From: Cymbidium sinense
Lineage: Eukaryota > Streptophyta > Magnoliopsida > Asparagales > Orchidaceae
DNA: 64,000 bases
Reading direction: 5' to 3'
Assembly (NCBI GenBank): GCA_021442155.1
Contig: CM038215.1
Location: forward strand, 206,516,982-206,580,981
Part shown: positions 1 through 11,076 of the stretch, in pieces
Numbering within the stretch: the first letter of the stretch is position 1
How the letters are laid out: every line of letters begins with the position of its first letter
Position numbers and translations under genes: made by a program
Notes under the pieces: model-generated
Seen by the model: the letters and a program-made list of their open reading frames with translations, nothing else
What the model was told of the DNA's origin: nothing
Database searches by the model: none

Positions 1-1594
1 CTTTCCTAATCTTATCTTTCCAGAGCTACTCCAACTTTTTCCGAACATACTCATTTTGCATTCTATCTCTAAGGGTAAAGCTCATCCACTGAGCATCCTC
101 ATCTAACACTTAACTTAGTCTTATGTTTCTCTTTTATTGGCCAACATTCGCACCATAAGTCATTGCGGTCTTACCACCATCTTATAAAATTTTTTAAGTT
201 TAAGTGGAACTTTTCTATCACATAATAATATGCATTCCTCCACTTCAACCATCCAACTTGAATTCTACTAATAACATCTCCATCTATTTCACCATCATTT
301 TGAACAATAGAGCCTAAATATCAGATTCACTCTTATTAATGACTTGATCTAAAGTCACAACACTACCACTAAAACTTCTACAACTAAAATTACACTCCAT
401 ATATTCAGTTTTAGATCTACTTAAAACAAAACCTTTAGACTCTAAAGTTGACCTCCATAATTCAAGTTTATTTGGACTCCCTCTCTAGTCTTATCAACGA
501 AGAATGTCATCGACAAAAGCATACACCAAGGTACATCTTCTTGTAAATGCCTAAAGAACATCCATAACTAAAGTAAAAGATAAGGGCTTAATGTTGATCC
601 TTGATGTAATCCAAATGAAAAATATTTTGTCAATCCTCCTTGTGTTTGGACACAAGTAACAGTATACATATCCTTAATGACTTGAATATAACCAATATTA
701 ACTCCTTTCTGTTCTAGAACTCTCCAAAGAACATCTCTTGAGACTTTATCATAAGCTTTCTAAATCAATAAATATCATATGTAGATCCTTCTTACTTTCT
801 CTATGCTTCTCCATCAAACCTCTTAACAAATGCATCCATAGTAGATCTACCATGAAAAATAACGATTGTGAGAAACTTTATCACATCGTAACTATGCTCA
901 ATTACTCTCTCCCATAATTTTAATGTATGGCACATTAACTTAATTCCTCTATAATTTGCACTCTTGTGCATCACCTTTATTCTTAAATATAGGAACCAAC
1001 AAACTCTTTCTCCACTCATCGGCATCTTTTTTAGTCTTTAAAATAACATTAAAAGATTTGTAAGCCAAGAAATTCCTTGATCTCTAAACATTTCCACACT
1101 TCTATTGGAATATTATCGGTCCTCTTGCTTTTCCACATTTCATTTTCTTTAAAGCTTCACTAACTTCGATTTACTAATGATGATAAAATGAAATTCTCTA
1201 TTTTATTTAGGGTATTAAGGTTGATAAAATCAATCGTACTTTCAGATCCTTCATTGAAAAGTTTATTAAAATACCTCATCCACCTATTTTCAATATCTTT
1301 TCTAAGAAAGCACTTTATTATTTTCATCCTTAATAATACCCTCACTTGAACTATGTCTTTACTTCTCCTATCTCTTTGGTTGGCTAACTTATACATACAT
1401 CTTTCACCTTCTTTGGTATCTAATCTATTGTATAAATCACTAAAAGCTAAATTTTTTGCATCATATATTGCTTTCTTAGAATCTCTACAGCCATTTTTTA
1501 TCTTTCCCAATTCTCGAGTTTTACATCTAAACCAAGTTTTATAACAATGCTTCTTATTTCTTATCTTTTCTTGCACACTCGACTCCACCACCAA
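1..1594 (-). pseudogene. RTE LINE linker and reverse transcriptase, broken
   Basis: The open segment at 1160-1594 (KTWFRCKTRELGKIKNGCRD..., ending in WMRYFNKLFNEGSES) is the typical region between endonuclease and reverse transcriptase in plant RTE elements. Further left, 801-1025 holds a fragment HGRSTMDAFVKRF, matching the usual PGRSTMEAI block of the polymerase palm, and 1-240 holds the C-terminal block. Frames change repeatedly. The catalytic aspartate pair was not found in a readable frame. Assignment is by pattern recognition against remembered family members and by collinearity with the better copy at 25886-27282. Confidence 0.7.
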
Positions 1595-2460
1595 CTATTC
1601 TTATTAAAAGAAGCTTTTTCTTTTGATTCTCCAAGCACATCTTTAGCAACTTGCTTAATTTCACTTGATATTTTTTCCCACATAACGTTAGCTTCCTTAT
1701 GAACATCCCAAACTCTAGTTTCTTGTAGTTTGCTCTTAAAAATATTTTTATTTGTATTCTTTAAATGTCCCCATCTAATCCTAGGATAATAATTTAGTTT
1801 ATTTTTTCTCTTACAACCTTTCATCTTAAAATCTAAAACTAATAGTCGATGTTGGGTACTTAAAATTTCACTTGGAATGACCTTACAATCTTTACAATCT
1901 AAATGATCTATTTTTCTTATCAAAAAATAATCAATCGTGTTTTACTATATCCATTTTATAAGTAATAATATGTTCATCTCTTTTCTTAAATAAAGTATTA
2001 GCAACTACAAAATCATAAGCTAAGGCAAAATCTAATATAGTCCTACCTTCTTCATTAGTCACTCAAAATCCATAACCACCATGAATACTTTTAAAATCTT
2101 CTACTTTTTCTACCAACATGTCCATTTAAATCTCCCCCAATAAATACTTTTTCTTCAAGAGGTATCTTTTGTATTAATCCCTCTAATTCATTCCAAAATT
2201 TTTCTTTTGAGCTTACCTCCAAACCTACTTGAGGAGCATAGACACTTATAACATTGATATCTTAGTATCAACAATAATCTTTAAAGCTATAATTCTATCT
2301 CCACATCTATTAATACTTATAACATTATCCTTCAAACTTTTATCTATAATCACACACTACACCATTTCTAGTTCGACTTTTTTACCAATACCAAAGTTTA
2401 AAACCCAACTATCAATCTCCTTGGCCTTCTCACCAACCCATTTAGTTTCTTGAACACATA
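1561..2460 (-). pseudogene. RTE LINE endonuclease domain, broken
   Basis: AP-like endonuclease of the LINE, which would nick target DNA to prime reverse transcription. On the minus strand one reads INILCVQETKWVGEKAKEID near 2400-2460 (the ETK motif includes the metal-binding Glu), then SVYAPQVGLEV near 2230 and FIGGDLNGHVG near 2130, the classic GDxN-type motif. A 120-residue open stretch at 1561-1923 (PSEILSTQHRLLVLDF..., with the catalytic-type His in TQHR) forms the C-terminal end. The reading frame is interrupted between these blocks, so no full protein is made. The order agrees with the LINE running right to left. Confidence 0.75.
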
Positions 2461-2559
2461 AAATATTTATCTTTCTATGAACCATAATATCTATTTAATA
2501 ACACTAACACGATAAAACAAAAAATACAAAATTTTTATAGAATGATCTGATTAGGGGGA

Positions 2560-4416
2560 GTGATTCTTTATAAGGCTTTATTCTTGAAAAAGAACACAAA
2601 GATGACCAACCTTCCACTTCAAGTGATGAGTTGATTATTGTCTATAACACTCCTTAAGTATAATGGAGTGTTAGATAACCAGTAGTTGAGATTTTCTAAA
2701 CTACTAATAATGAATTGGTAGATCCAATTATTTTTGAATTATCAGATATAGTTAAACTACCAATTTCATAAGAGAAGTTTGTTACCACATTAAAGAGATC
2801 CATTGAGAAAAAAGATTGGTAATTTATAATGACTATATATTATACACCATCAAGAATTAGACTACAATATTAGAACTAAAAATAATCTTGAATCATTTTC
2901 ATAAGCATGACTTGCAAAAAATCATATTTATGGTATTATGTCATGAAAGATTAGATGAATTTTATTACACATAATGTAGTATGAGATCTTATTGAATAGC
3001 CTAGTGGTATAAAAGTCATAGGTTAGAAATGAGTCTATAAGACTAAGAGAGACTCATTGAGCGACATAGAAGGATATAAAGCAAAACTCATTGATAAAGG
3101 ATTAACTCAATTATAAGAAATTGATTATAAGGATCATGAGACCTTTCTCTTGTAGCTAAGAAATATTCCCTTAGGATTCTCATGAAACTTGTTGAATATT
3201 TTGACTTAAAAAGTTACAACAATGGTTGTGAAAATTGCATTCCTTAATAGAGATTTATAGAAGGACGTTTAAATGAAGTAACAGAAGGATTCTCCTCTAG
3301 CAATGGTGAATATTTGTTATTGAAGTTAAAGAGGTCTATATATGAATTGAAACAAACATCTTGACATGGTATTTAAAATTTCATATTGTGATCTCTTCAT
3401 TTGGATTTGTATGGTGTATATACCAAAAGGTTAGTGGATGAAAAATTTATTTTCTAATCTCATATTTTGATGAAATTTTACTTACAATAAATGACATGTT
3501 TATCGCAAGAAGTGAATCAATTTCTCGTCAAAAAATTTGACATGAATAATCTAGGTGATGCCTCTTTCATCATTTGCACTAAATATAAAGAGATATATTT
3601 TATAGTATTTTAGATTTGTCTCAAGATACTTATATGAACAAGGACTTAGAGAGATTTAGAATTAAAATTAAAATTTGTTTACTTAACATAGCTCACATTA
3701 TTAGGGGTGATAAGTTCAATTTAAGTTAGTACCTAAAAATTGACTTTGAAAATGATAAGAATAATAATTATTCTATATACTTTAATTATTGGTAGCTTGA
3801 TGTATGCTTATGTTTGTACAAGAACTGACAAAGCTTTCAAAGTTAGAATGTTAGAGAAATATAAGAGTAATTCAAGTATGTACAAAGGTGATGAGGTATG
3901 TAAAGGTACTGACGATTGCATGCTTATTTATAAGCAAACCAATACTTTAGAGGTGACTAGCTACACTGATTTTTACTTTGTTGGCTATGTTGATTTCTCA
4001 TAAATTAGCTTATGGGTACATCTTATGTTTGTTGGTGGAGTTATGTCATGGAAGAGCACCAAGAAAACTACAACTACTACATCCACTATGAAGGTTGAAT
4101 TTATGTCTTTTTTTGGGGTACATCACATGGTGTTTAGTTGAAGAGTTTTATTTCGAGGCATAGATTTGTGGATTCTAAATCTAGGCCATTAAAGATACAC
4201 TATGACAATTCAGTTACAATACTTGTCTTTGTGGATAAATATAATATAAGTGGTAGTCAAAGAAAACATATTGACTCTAAGTACTTAGCTATAAATGAAT
4301 GTGTTAAAGAGAAAATCATTTTTATTGAGCATATGAACACTGAATTCATGACAGTTGATATATTGACTAAAAGCATACTATCACTAAATATGGGCTTACT
4401 TATTAGGTGCCCTTAA
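2560..4416 (+). mobile_element. Ty1/copia pol remnant
   Basis: Heavily decayed copia polyprotein on the plus strand. From about 2560 the frames recall the end of integrase. Near 2790 a stretch reads LKRSIEKKDW-like, followed by a YTPSRI block, matching the integrase-RT linker of TNT1-type elements. At 3210-3260 a KIAFLNRDL block matches the VKTAFLNGDL start of RT. The fragments at 3740-4003 and 4138-4416 are its 3' end. No LTR was identified with confidence on either side; sequence just after 4416 might be LTR but no second copy was seen. Its left neighbour is the truncated RTE LINE, with only about 70 bases between them. Confidence 0.75.
3740..4416 (+). pseudogene. copia RT end and RNase H, broken
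   Basis: The open stretch at 3740-4003 contains GSLMYAYVCTRTDKAF (family form GSLMYAMVCTRPDIAF), then LEVTSYTDFYFVGYVD, the copia RNase H start (LEVIGYSDSDFAGCVD). Between the frames, near 4050, is a WKSTKKT-like block and a TSTMKVEF block (family form ATSTMEAEF). The second open stretch, 4138-4416, gives RPLKIHYDNSVTILVF and EHMNTEFMTVDILTKS (family form NLMIADPLTK). These are the C-terminal landmarks of a TNT1-type polyprotein. RNase H would degrade the RNA strand during cDNA synthesis. At least one frameshift and several stops inactivate it. Confidence 0.75.
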
Positions 4417-5715
4417 GAAGAGCCTTAATTTCATTTGATATCAGTAGACCATTATTACCATGCTCCTATATATAATTTCTTATTATTAATGAGAAAAATA
4501 ATTAATAATTCATTTCTAAGATTTAAATCATAAATTTTTTCTTATTCAATCATGAAATCTTTTATTCACAAGCTTCTCAACATTTGAAGGCATATGATGT
4601 ATGTATTAACATTTTTTTCTTGTTGTCTTTAGAAAACTCTCATATGACATCATATTATCACACTAGTGATGCACATATCTATGATCATCAACAAAGGATT
4701 TATCATCTAATGAAGATGATGTCATCTTGCTAAAAGGAATTCAAACATTTGAGAAACGTATAATGCAGGTTCTTCTCATTTTATAAGTATTTCATGCTTT
4801 AGACTTATGCAGCAACTCAAATCCCTAAAACTATTTGGATAGAAAGATAATCCTTCATCAACAATATATTTCTCTAAAATTGACCCCTCAGGTTGCACCT
4901 TATTATCATCATAATATTTTAATACTAAGAAAAATATGTATAATATAAAAAAATCAAATAAAATTTTAAACATATAATAATAATGAATAGTGTTACATAA
5001 TCATATGTTATCTCTCAAAAAGTTACATTCATATATAATGCACAAGAACACCAAATTTGACTTCCTCTGCACATGAATAATTGAACTAAGATCATATAAA
5101 ATAATGGAAGTCACTACAATATTTATCTATTGCTTCTCTAACTCACTTGAATGATAGCCATAACACAAATTTATGTTAAAAATCATTATACCATAATAAT
5201 AATACTCATTATTTCTTATAATGGAGCACAAGGCTTAAGTGTAATTGGTAGAATATCTTCAATAAGAACATAGTGGCATAACACTTTTAGGCTCATAAGT
5301 TTGCATTATTAATGTTCACAACCTTAAAAATATTTATTACAAAGCCTTTAGGTATTTTTATATTTTTTTTAACTTAATATATCATCAACATCTTTCATTT
5401 TACTATTGTGAAAGAAGCTATAGGCAAAACATAGCTACCATTCTCTACTATATGATGATGCACTCACTTATTACTCTAATGTCAACCAACTCTTATCATG
5501 CCTAAAGTTTATGTTTGAACTTATCAAGATCCAATAAAGTACTAGTTAAATTATCACACATCTTCTTTGATATATTTATGACATCCAAATTCAAAATTAA
5601 TAAATTATACATCAATAAGATAGATAAAATAGTGGTCCCTTTTTTCCATTTTAGCAAAACATTTGGTTATTCAATCAACAATGTCATATGCCCCATTTTA
5701 CACTTTTTAACATAG

Positions 5716-5784
5716 CTTTTCTAACCATATTAAGAGTGAAATGAAGATGAACTTTTCTAACCATATTAAGAGTGAAATGAAGAT
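5716..5784. repeat. 33 bp exact direct repeat, period 36
   Basis: The 33 bases at 5716-5748 recur without mismatch at 5752-5784, starting cttttctaaccatatt. Because the copies are identical, this is likely a recent local duplication in otherwise decayed sequence. Confidence 0.85.
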
Positions 5785-7167
5785 TTTCTACTTGTAATAA
5801 AATTTGACTTTATGTCATCCTCTTAGGAGTAGATCAAACTTCTTTTGTGATATCAAATTGTTCTTTTTATCAATAATATATTTGGCTCACTATAAGTCAA
5901 CTATGATGACCTATAAAAGTGAGTTTTCTACTCTTATACAATCATAAATTTTATTTTTTAAAAATAAAAAAGCAAGAAAATCTTTTTTGTGACACTCCAC
6001 TAAAAATATATATATTATATGGAAGAAAATTATTAATAGTATGCATTAGCATTGCATGCATATTAAAATTTTGTCAATTTACAACATCATTACATTGAAC
6101 TCCATGTCATATTTTACCTTAAATAACAAATTAGAGATAAAAATCATTGTTATTTGATAAACTTTTCTCTAATGATATAATCATAGATCAAATTTAAAAA
6201 CAAATTATTTCATTCTAATCCAAAGAGATATATTATGAACAATCAAAAGCATGGGCCAAAAACTATATGCATAGAGTATCTTAAATAGATTAAACCCATC
6301 ACTATCCAAAACAAGATAAACATTTCATTGATCTAAGACAAAATTAAGGTAATAAGATTAGAAAAAGTTTCATGGTTCATCATCAACTAGATGTCTCAAT
6401 AAGACATTTATTATTTCTATGTTTAACAAGTCATCATTTTGGTAGATCTTTTTATTTTGGAAAGACCTTTAAAGTCTAATAATTAATAAAAATTCTTGAA
6501 CAACTTTAGCTACCTTTTATGAGCTTTCTTTCATAAAATTATTCTTTATTAATAGCCCATCTTGATTACCACATATATGACATATCTCCAAATCAAATCT
6601 ATATCTCTTAATTAACACAAAATTATAAAGACATATGTCTAGTTTTGTTTATTCAAGATCAAATATTTTCATTATTTTTTCTTAACTTTATATGTGCTCT
6701 TAGGAAATATAGTTCTTTTAAGGAGGGCATCGACCAATAACTCCAGCAACATATCAACAAATCTTATATTTCAAGTGTGTAAGCACTCGAAATAAATTAA
6801 GTGGTATAAAAGATAACTTTAAGAAAGGCATATACTGAGTATATAACTCACATTGACAACTTATAATATATTTGTGAATTTTTTATCATTATTTGATAGA
6901 TTGAATTATGTTCATTTCATTCATCGACTAAATTTATAAAGACACTATTTAAATTAAATATGTTTCATAATAATTAATTTGGCAAAACTACTAATGCAAA
7001 AAAGAAAACAAAAAGTCCTACAATAAGAGCACAAACAATTAGAGCTAAAGCTATACATTAAGGTCCATTTAAGAAATTGAAAATTGGAATTTTATTTATT
7101 TTATATGTACTTATGTATTTGTTTATATATTTTATGAGGACTTTTATATTAGTGTTGTGCTATTGTG

Positions 7168-7168
<1 letters not shown>

Positions 7169-7197
<29 letters not shown>
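7169..7197. repeat. (TA)n microsatellite
   Basis: Uninterrupted alternating TA for about 29 bases. Confidence 0.95.
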
Positions 7198-7199
<2 letters not shown>

Positions 7200-8491
7200 G
7201 TAGAAATTAACTAAAACTTTATGTAAATTGTTCTTTTTACATTAACTAAAAATAAAATTATATGTTCTTCCTTGTATTGGTTAGCCACACCATAAGAGAT
7301 AATAGCTACAAGTATTTCTAATCATATTCAGATACATTTGCCTACCCCTTTTATTTTCTCTCACTTTATGTGTGTAGAAAATTGGTGTGAAGTTTTACTG
7401 CTAATTAAACAAAATATAGGCTGAAATTTTTTATAATTGTGAGGCTTGATGGCCGGCCAAAGCAAGGAGGGGTTTGGAGATTTATCCAACCCATGTCACT
7501 TAGGTGAGTAACTTGATTTTTATATGCCTTTTTCCTTTGTGATCTGTTGTTGTGGATCTCTTCTATCTTTCATCTATCTTATACGATTAATTTCATAATA
7601 AAACACTCTTAAAGTTCACTCTGAAAACCCATAAAGGTGGTCAACCAACATAATAGATAACTAGACCTAGTCTAGTTCTAAACCCTAATTACATATCTTA
7701 AAATTTTCTGAAATTTTTCAAAAATTCTAAAATTATATTATAATTGTTTTTTTATCACATAAAATGTTTTCCTTTGGTATCTTTTTCATTAAGTTAGTCC
7801 ATTAAATTCATAACCATATTTAAGGTTTCAAATTAAACAAGTTATAAGGTAGATCGACCTCTTTTGTGTCCTAATCTTCAACTCCATATCAAATCTAACC
7901 CACCTAACCCTCATCATCTTTCTAAGTCTATCAAGAATGAATTTTAATCATAATTAGTTACTCTAAGTGGCCTAAAATTTTGGTATACAATAATCAAGAT
8001 TGAATTTTTGTGCTAGGTTGTTTAACTTGAAGTAGTAGTTATTCAAAGTAAGATGTGGTACATGTTATTATATTTTTTGTACCTTCGCTAATAATAATAT
8101 ATTTTTCTAGTGAATTTTCGTTTAGACTTGTGAACTACAAATAACATTGAACTCTGTTTATATTCATGACTATTAGAGTTTGGTCATCTAACTCTAATCC
8201 ATTACAAGCAAATAAAATAATAATAATAAAATAAAAATAAAAATAAAATAAAGAAATAAAGTTTTAAAATCACCTTCAAGAAATGAAACTTGAAGATTAT
8301 TCAAGTTAGTCCAAGCAAGTAACCTATCTTCAAGATGAATAAAAAAATGAATGTTAACATTATAATTAATTCAAGGAATATAATGTGCACTTACCTACAT
8401 CAATGTTCATTTTATAAATGTCAATTAAAATCATTATACATTAAATTGTTATGTATTTGTAGTTGTTTTCACCATTACCAATGGGAACTTT

Positions 8492-8696
8492 CACTACAAG
8501 AAATATACCTATAACCAATAGATTTGCTGACAAAAAATATTCGTTGGAAATAAAACTACAAGTTTTCTAGTGAAAATTTCATTGGAAAATTTATGACAAA
8601 ATTATCCTTGAAAATGCTGTCGGTTCATCGAATGTTGGTTTTCAATGGATTTTGTGGCAAATTTTCCATCAAAAATTTTTCCAATGGAATTTCTAC
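8492..8696. mobile_element. CACTA-type transposon terminus (one end only)
   Basis: The sequence CACTACAAGAAAT at 8492 matches the conserved terminal inverted repeat of plant CACTA (En/Spm) DNA transposons. The following 200 bases carry alternating short motifs around ttccattggaaattt and its complement, as expected of CACTA subterminal regions, where transposase binds. I looked for the opposite end (TTTCTTGTAGTG on the plus strand) and did not find it, so the element is truncated or the end has decayed. The ~400 bp tandem repeats begin inside this subterminal region, suggesting they were part of the element. Confidence 0.55.
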
Positions 8697-10313
8697 CATA
8701 AAATTTGTCAGAAAACTAATATAAAATTTAGCCAATGAAATCGTTCCCCCTTAATCGCCTTCGTCTTCGCCATCTTCGGCTTGATCTTGGGATGGCCTGG
8801 AATCTATGATATACTGATACTATCAAAAATAAGGCGTGCAATGTTTGACACATGTCGGATACGGACATGATTAGACACGTGTACAAAAGAATAATTAAAA
8901 TAATATTTAAAATTAAAGGATAATCCTAAATAATTGAATTAAAATTATATAAAAATATTTTAAATATAATTTTTAATATTTTAAATTATTGTAGATAGTT
9001 TTAAAAATTTAGAGAATTAGATTTGAGCTAATAAAAGAGAATAATAAGATATATTTATTATAAATAATTAATATTATAAAAAAATTATAATTAATTTTTT
9101 TATGCATAAAATTTAGAAAAGTAATATAAATTTACCGATGAAATCGTTCCCATATGTATATCTTAATAACTACTACTTCAAGTTAAACAACCTAGCACAA
9201 AAATAAGCGTGCAATATTCGACATGTGTTGAATACGGACATGGCTCCGACACGTGTCGAACACGGCATAGAAATATCTGATTAAAAAAATATTTAAAAAT
9301 TAAAGGGCACACATATCCTAAATAATTAAATTAAAATTATATAAACAATATTTTAAATATAATTTTTAATATTTTAAATTATTATAGAAAGTTTTGAAAA
9401 TTTAGAGAATGAGATTTGAGCTAATAAAAGAGAATAATAAGATATATTTATTATAAATAATTAATATTATAAACAATATATAATTAAATTTTTTATTCAT
9501 AAAATTTGTCAGAAAACTAATATAAATTTAGCCGATGAAATTGTTCCCCCTTAATCGCCTTCGTCTTCTTCGGCTTGCTCTTGGGATGGCGTGGAATCTA
9601 TGATGCACCAACGTTGCCAAAAATAAGGCATGCAATGTTCAACATGTGTTGAATACGGACATGGCTCCGACACGCAAAACACGGTATAGAAATGTCTGAT
9701 TAAAATAATATTTAAAAATTAAAGGTACACACATGTCCTAAATAATTGAATTAAAATTATATAAATAATATTTTAAATATATGTTTTAATATTTTAAATT
9801 ATTGTAGATAGTTTTGAAAATTTAGAGAATGAGATTTGAGCTAATAAAAGAGAATAATAAGATATATTTATTATAAATAATTAATATTATAAAAATATAT
9901 AATTAAATTTTTTATACATAAAATTTGTCAGAAAACTAATATAAATTTAACCGATGAAATCGTTCCCCCTTAATCGCCTTCGTCTTCGGCTTGCTCTTGG
10001 GATGGCCTGGAATCTATGATGCACCAACACTGCCAAAAAATAAAGCGCAATATTGATGTGTTGAATACAACTGGGCAATGTAACAGCATAGAAATATCGA
10101 TTAAAATAATATTTAAAATTAAAGGGCACATGTCTAAATAATTGAATTAAAATTATATAAATAATATTTTAAATATAATTTTTAATATTTTAAATTATTA
10201 TAGAAAGTTTTGAAAATTTAGAGAATGAGATTTGAGCTAATAAAAGAGAATAATAAGATATATTTATTATAAATAATTAATATTATAAAAATTTATAATC
10301 AAATTTATAAATT
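8697..10313. repeat. Four-copy tandem repeat, unit about 400 bp
   Basis: Units start at the motif cataaaatttgtcagaaaac or its variants at 8697, 9105, 9498 and 9917, giving lengths of about 408, 393, 419 and 397. Each unit runs through gaaatcgttcccccttaat, a GC-richer piece (cgccttcgtcttcggc), a gacacgtgtcggacacgg-like palindromic piece, then a long AT-rich half with ttgagctaataaaagagaat. Unit 2 has its GC-rich piece replaced. No protein is expected; the open stretch at 9947-10129 lies inside unit 4 and is not supported as a gene. Confidence 0.9.
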
Positions 10314-10397
10314 TAGAATTGATAATAAATTTTAAACATTAAGATTATTAAAGTATAATAAAATAAATTACTTAAGTAATATATATATATATATATA

Positions 10398-11030
10398 TAG
10401 TAATTCATTGAAAATTTTAATTAAATGACTTATTTTTGTTATTTTTAATATTTTATTTATTTAATTTATATATATTATTATAATATTATGAGTGTGATCC
10501 CATATTTTAAAAAAATAAAAGTGTCGATGGGTCAGAATGTGATATAATATCACGATGTCCTGTTCATATCTATGCATCATAGCCTGAAATAGTGGTCCCT
10601 TTATTTCGTTTCGCTAAGATTTTTTCATAATTGAGGTCTATATTGTAAAATATTTTTATCGAAGCATTATTCTTTTTTATATTTATATAGTTCTCTTAGA
10701 TATGCTATTGAGATATTATATATAGTAATTAATTTAAAATTTTTAATTAAATGACTTATTTTTTTGTTATTCTTAATATTTTATTTATTTAATTTATATA
10801 TATTATTAGAATATTATGTAGTTCAGATCTATTTTTTAAAAATAAAGTATCACTATTAGTAATCGTAGAGTATAAATCTTCTACATCTGCATCATAAAAT
10901 AGTGGTCCCTTTATTTCGTTTCACTAAGATGTTTTCATAATTGAGGTCTATATTGTAAAATATTTTTATCGAAGCATTATTGTTTTTTATATTTATATAG
11001 TTCTCTTAGATACGCTATTGAGATATGATA
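10398..11030. repeat. Tandem duplication of about 310-325 bp
   Basis: Copy 1 (10398-10722) and copy 2 (10723 to about 11030) share, in order, tagtaatt, aattaaatgacttattttt, a TATATATTATTA piece, aatagtggtccctttattt, cataattgaggtctatattg and ttctcttagata. The first copy is preceded by a (TA)n run at about 10379-10398. Middle segments (10540-10580 versus 10850-10890) have diverged. No coding potential was seen. Confidence 0.85.
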
Positions 11031-11051
11031 ATAGTACGATTGAGGTTTACA

Positions 11052-11076
11052 TTTTTTTTTTTTTTTTTTTTTTTTT
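11052..11076. repeat. Poly(T) tract, 25 bases
   Basis: Uninterrupted T run just after the 310 bp tandem pair. It could be the tail of an old minus-strand retroposon, but no body was recognised. Confidence 0.9.

Larger units (their letters stand above)
1..2490 (-). mobile_element. RTE-clade LINE, copy 1, decayed and cut by window start
   Basis: Non-LTR retrotransposon read on the minus strand: endonuclease at the right, reverse transcriptase at the left. It is collinear with the second copy at 25620-28440. The left 240 bases encode the remains of the reverse-transcriptase C-terminus that copy 2 shows better (KMVV..., then a W-P-I-K stretch and M-R-I-L-R-W-M-S-G). The 3' tail lies outside the window. 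The right limit is set where similarity to copy 2 ends, inside the endonuclease, so this copy seems 5'-truncated and abuts copia sequence. Many stops and frameshifts make it inactive. The RTE assignment rests on remembered plant LINE proteins, often annotated as craniofacial-development-protein-2-like. Confidence 0.8.
4420..8490. other. AT-rich spacer without a supported gene
   Basis: No coding similarity was recognised. Contents seen: a 33-base exact direct repeat (5716-5748 and 5752-5784), a (TA)n tract at 7169-7197, an A-rich (AATAA)-type tract at about 8210-8262, and a short GC-richer island at 7449-7503 discussed as a possible first exon. Open stretches at 4776-4973 and 5515-5715 have low-complexity composition and no family resemblance. 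Confidence 0.6.

Noticed and set aside
5629..5646. Shared aaaatagtggtcccttt between 5629 and the pair at about 10588 and 10898
   Set aside because: Only about 17 bases match, flanks differ, and chance is plausible in AT-rich DNA.
9947..10129. Open frame of 60 codons in the tandem array
   Set aside because: It is unique to one repeat unit, not kept in the other units, and matches no family.
8697..10313. CRISPR-like reading of the 400 bp array
   Set aside because: Units are long and contiguous, with no short repeat/spacer alternation, and the genome is plant-like.
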